Assembly: GCA_937902605.1 (NCBI GenBank)
Contig: CALFNC010000552.1
Coordinates: forward strand, 1 to 5,891
Length of the DNA: 5,891 bases
Reading direction: 5' to 3'
Source of the DNA: an uncultured Acidobacteriota bacterium
GTDB lineage: Bacteria; Acidobacteriota; Thermoanaerobaculia; UBA5066
Below, in pieces: positions 4,888 to 5,891 of this stretch; within the stretch, counting starts at the first letter, position 1, and every line of letters begins with the position of its first letter. The position numbers and the translations under genes were made by a program. Below the pieces are notes generated by a model. That model was not told the DNA's origin and did not search any database. It worked only from the letters and a program-made list of their open reading frames with translations.

Positions 4888-5891
4888 CTACTTCGGAGTC
4901 TTCGCGGCGTCCTTCGCCGCGCGGCTCTTCTCGGCCAGCCGCGCCGCGTCCCCCCCTTTCCTCGCTGCGTCGGCGTACTTCTCCAGGGCCTCCAGGACCC
5001 GCCCCTCTCGAAGGAGAAAGTCCCCCTCCACCTCCTCGACCGCCGCGTCGGCGGGCGAGAGGTGGCGCGCCTGAGCGAGAGCCTCGCGGGCCTCGGCCCG
5101 CCGGCCGAACGCGTCGTCGTACAGGGCCCGCTGGAGGCGCATCCCGGTGAGCAGCGGACGGACCTTCTCGTCAAAGACGTCGTCCTTGGGCAGACCGTCC
5201 CGCCCAGCGGCAGCGAACGAGACCGCGGCGTCGGAGATCCAGACCACCGCGGCGTCCCGGTTCGGAAGGACCCGGTACCCGATCCCGGACGGGACGAGGG
5301 CGGCCTTGGCCGGGAGGTGCTGCCCCATCACGGACCCGACCCAGACCACGTCGAGACCCCGTCCCCAGGCTCGCTCGATCAGCTTCTTCGTGAAGGCTTC
5401 GTAGAGAGCGGTCAGCTCCTCGGGCTGGAACGGGCGCCCCTCCTCCCAGTCCGCCAGCTTCGCTCGATAACGGCGGAACTCGTCCTCGGCCCCGGTGAGC
5501 CTCACCGCCCACCTCCGCGCCAGTGCGTCGAGGTACCACCCGCGCCGCAGGAGGAGGATATCGAGCGCCACGATGTCATCTCGCAGCCCGTCGACCTCCT
5601 GCGCTGCGAGGGTCGGCGAGTAGAGGTTCCATTCCGTGATGAAGACGAGGGCCCCAGGGGGCGACGACGCCAGCAGGTTGGCCGCAGCTTCCGGCGCTCG
5701 GAGGTCGAACCGGCGCCCGGACCTCCCGTAAATATTCCGCGCGCCAACCCCGAGCGCGGCGACCGCGATCACCGTCAGGATCGCCCTCCGCCCACGGACA
5801 CGCGCCGGACCGGGCAGCTCGGCGAGGAACGCCGCCCCGGCGGCGAACGCGAGAGCCGTCACGAGGAACACCGGGATGTAGTACGCCGCCT
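4888..5891 (-). CDS. DUF2723/GT117-like membrane protein with TPR-like tail, C-terminal part
   Basis: The N-terminus lies beyond the right edge; the frame is open through base 5889, and the GTG at 5871 is only an internal valine codon. About 333 residues are visible. Two hydrophobic segments come first (roughly visible residues 3-24 and 36-50), the end of a multi-spanning membrane region. A soluble domain follows, with PPGALVFITEWNLYSPTLAAQEVDGLRDDIVALDILLL, which strongly recalls the C-terminal signature of DUF2723 (GT117, protein O-mannosyltransferase-like) proteins. The equivalent aspartate-rich GDNDTFPLWY stretch is changed here to TEWNLYSPTLA. The last ~80 residues form Ala/Arg/Glu-rich helices resembling two TPR units (RALYDDAFGRRAEAREALAQAR and GDFLLREGRVLEALEKYADAAR), then a Lys/Ala-rich end. 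The likely role is glycosyl transfer at the membrane or protein assembly; a TPR membrane protein of other function is the alternative. It converges on mscL with 36 bases between stops. Confidence 0.75.
   Translation of the reverse strand, partial: AAYYIPVFLVTALAFAAGAAFLAELPGPARVRGRRAILTVIAVAALGVGARNIYGRSGRRFDLRAPEAAANLLASSPPGALVFITEWNLYSPTLAAQEVDGLRDDIVALDILLLRRGWYLDALARRWAVRLTGAEDEFRRYRAKLADWEEGRPFQPEELTALYEAFTKKLIERAWGRGLDVVWVGSVMGQHLPAKAALVPSGIGYRVLPNRDAAVVWISDAAVSFAAAGRDGLPKDDVFDEKVRPLLTGMRLQRALYDDAFGRRAEAREALAQARHLSPADAAVEEVEGDFLLREGRVLEALEKYADAARKGGDAARLAEKSRAAKDAAKTPK

Noticed and set aside
5869..5871. GTG as the true start of the DUF2723-like gene
   Set aside because: The frame stays open to the window edge with membrane-like residues (AAYYIPVFLV), and the family has a large membrane region before this point. 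The codon is an internal valine.

Overview
This is an ordinary chromosomal stretch from a GC-rich bacterium, roughly two thirds G+C by eye. Strong third-position GC bias produces long antisense shadow frames. The gene set is housekeeping and metabolic: DNA repair, aldehyde metabolism, an acyl-CoA thioesterase, an osmotic safety valve and a membrane glycosyltransferase-like protein. The style (DUF2723-type protein with TPR-like tail, MscL with a zinc-ribbon tail, extended SDR beside an aldehyde dehydrogenase) would fit Acidobacteriota, Myxococcota or related GC-rich soil and sediment lineages. The sequence alone does not fix the phylum. No phage, IS, CRISPR, tRNA or rRNA is visible.

The first 28 bases are not genomic. 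They match the 3' part of the Illumina TruSeq universal (read 1) adapter, so the window begins at an untrimmed contig end. The adapter supplies the last six residues and the stop codon of the apparent uvrC product, so that gene is cut by the assembly and its visible C-terminus is artificial.

Layout. Bases 29-3818, minus strand, hold a compact three-gene run transcribed right to left. It starts with an extended SDR reductase (377 aa). An aldehyde dehydrogenase (554 aa) follows, joined to it by an ATGA stop/start overlap with a strong ribosome binding site. The truncated uvrC comes last, starting at a GTG only 6 bases after the dehydrogenase stop and in the same frame. A 77-base divergent spacer (3819-3895) separates this run from two plus-strand genes: a YbgC-type hotdog thioesterase (3896-4333) and mscL (4414-4851), the latter with a plausible promoter of its own. 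A perfect 9-bp hairpin spans the mscL stop codon. The last gene, minus strand and converging on mscL, is the C-terminal part of a DUF2723/GT117-like membrane protein that runs off the right edge.

How the genes may work together. The SDR, the dehydrogenase and the divergent thioesterase could all act on acyl or aldehyde intermediates (acyl-CoA, aldehyde, carboxylate), but this is inference from families and position. uvrC is probably a passenger in the same transcript. I found no convincing undescribed system. The most solid unusual observations are the adapter artefact, the tight SDR-ALDH coupling, the zinc-ribbon MscL tail and the hairpin over the mscL stop.
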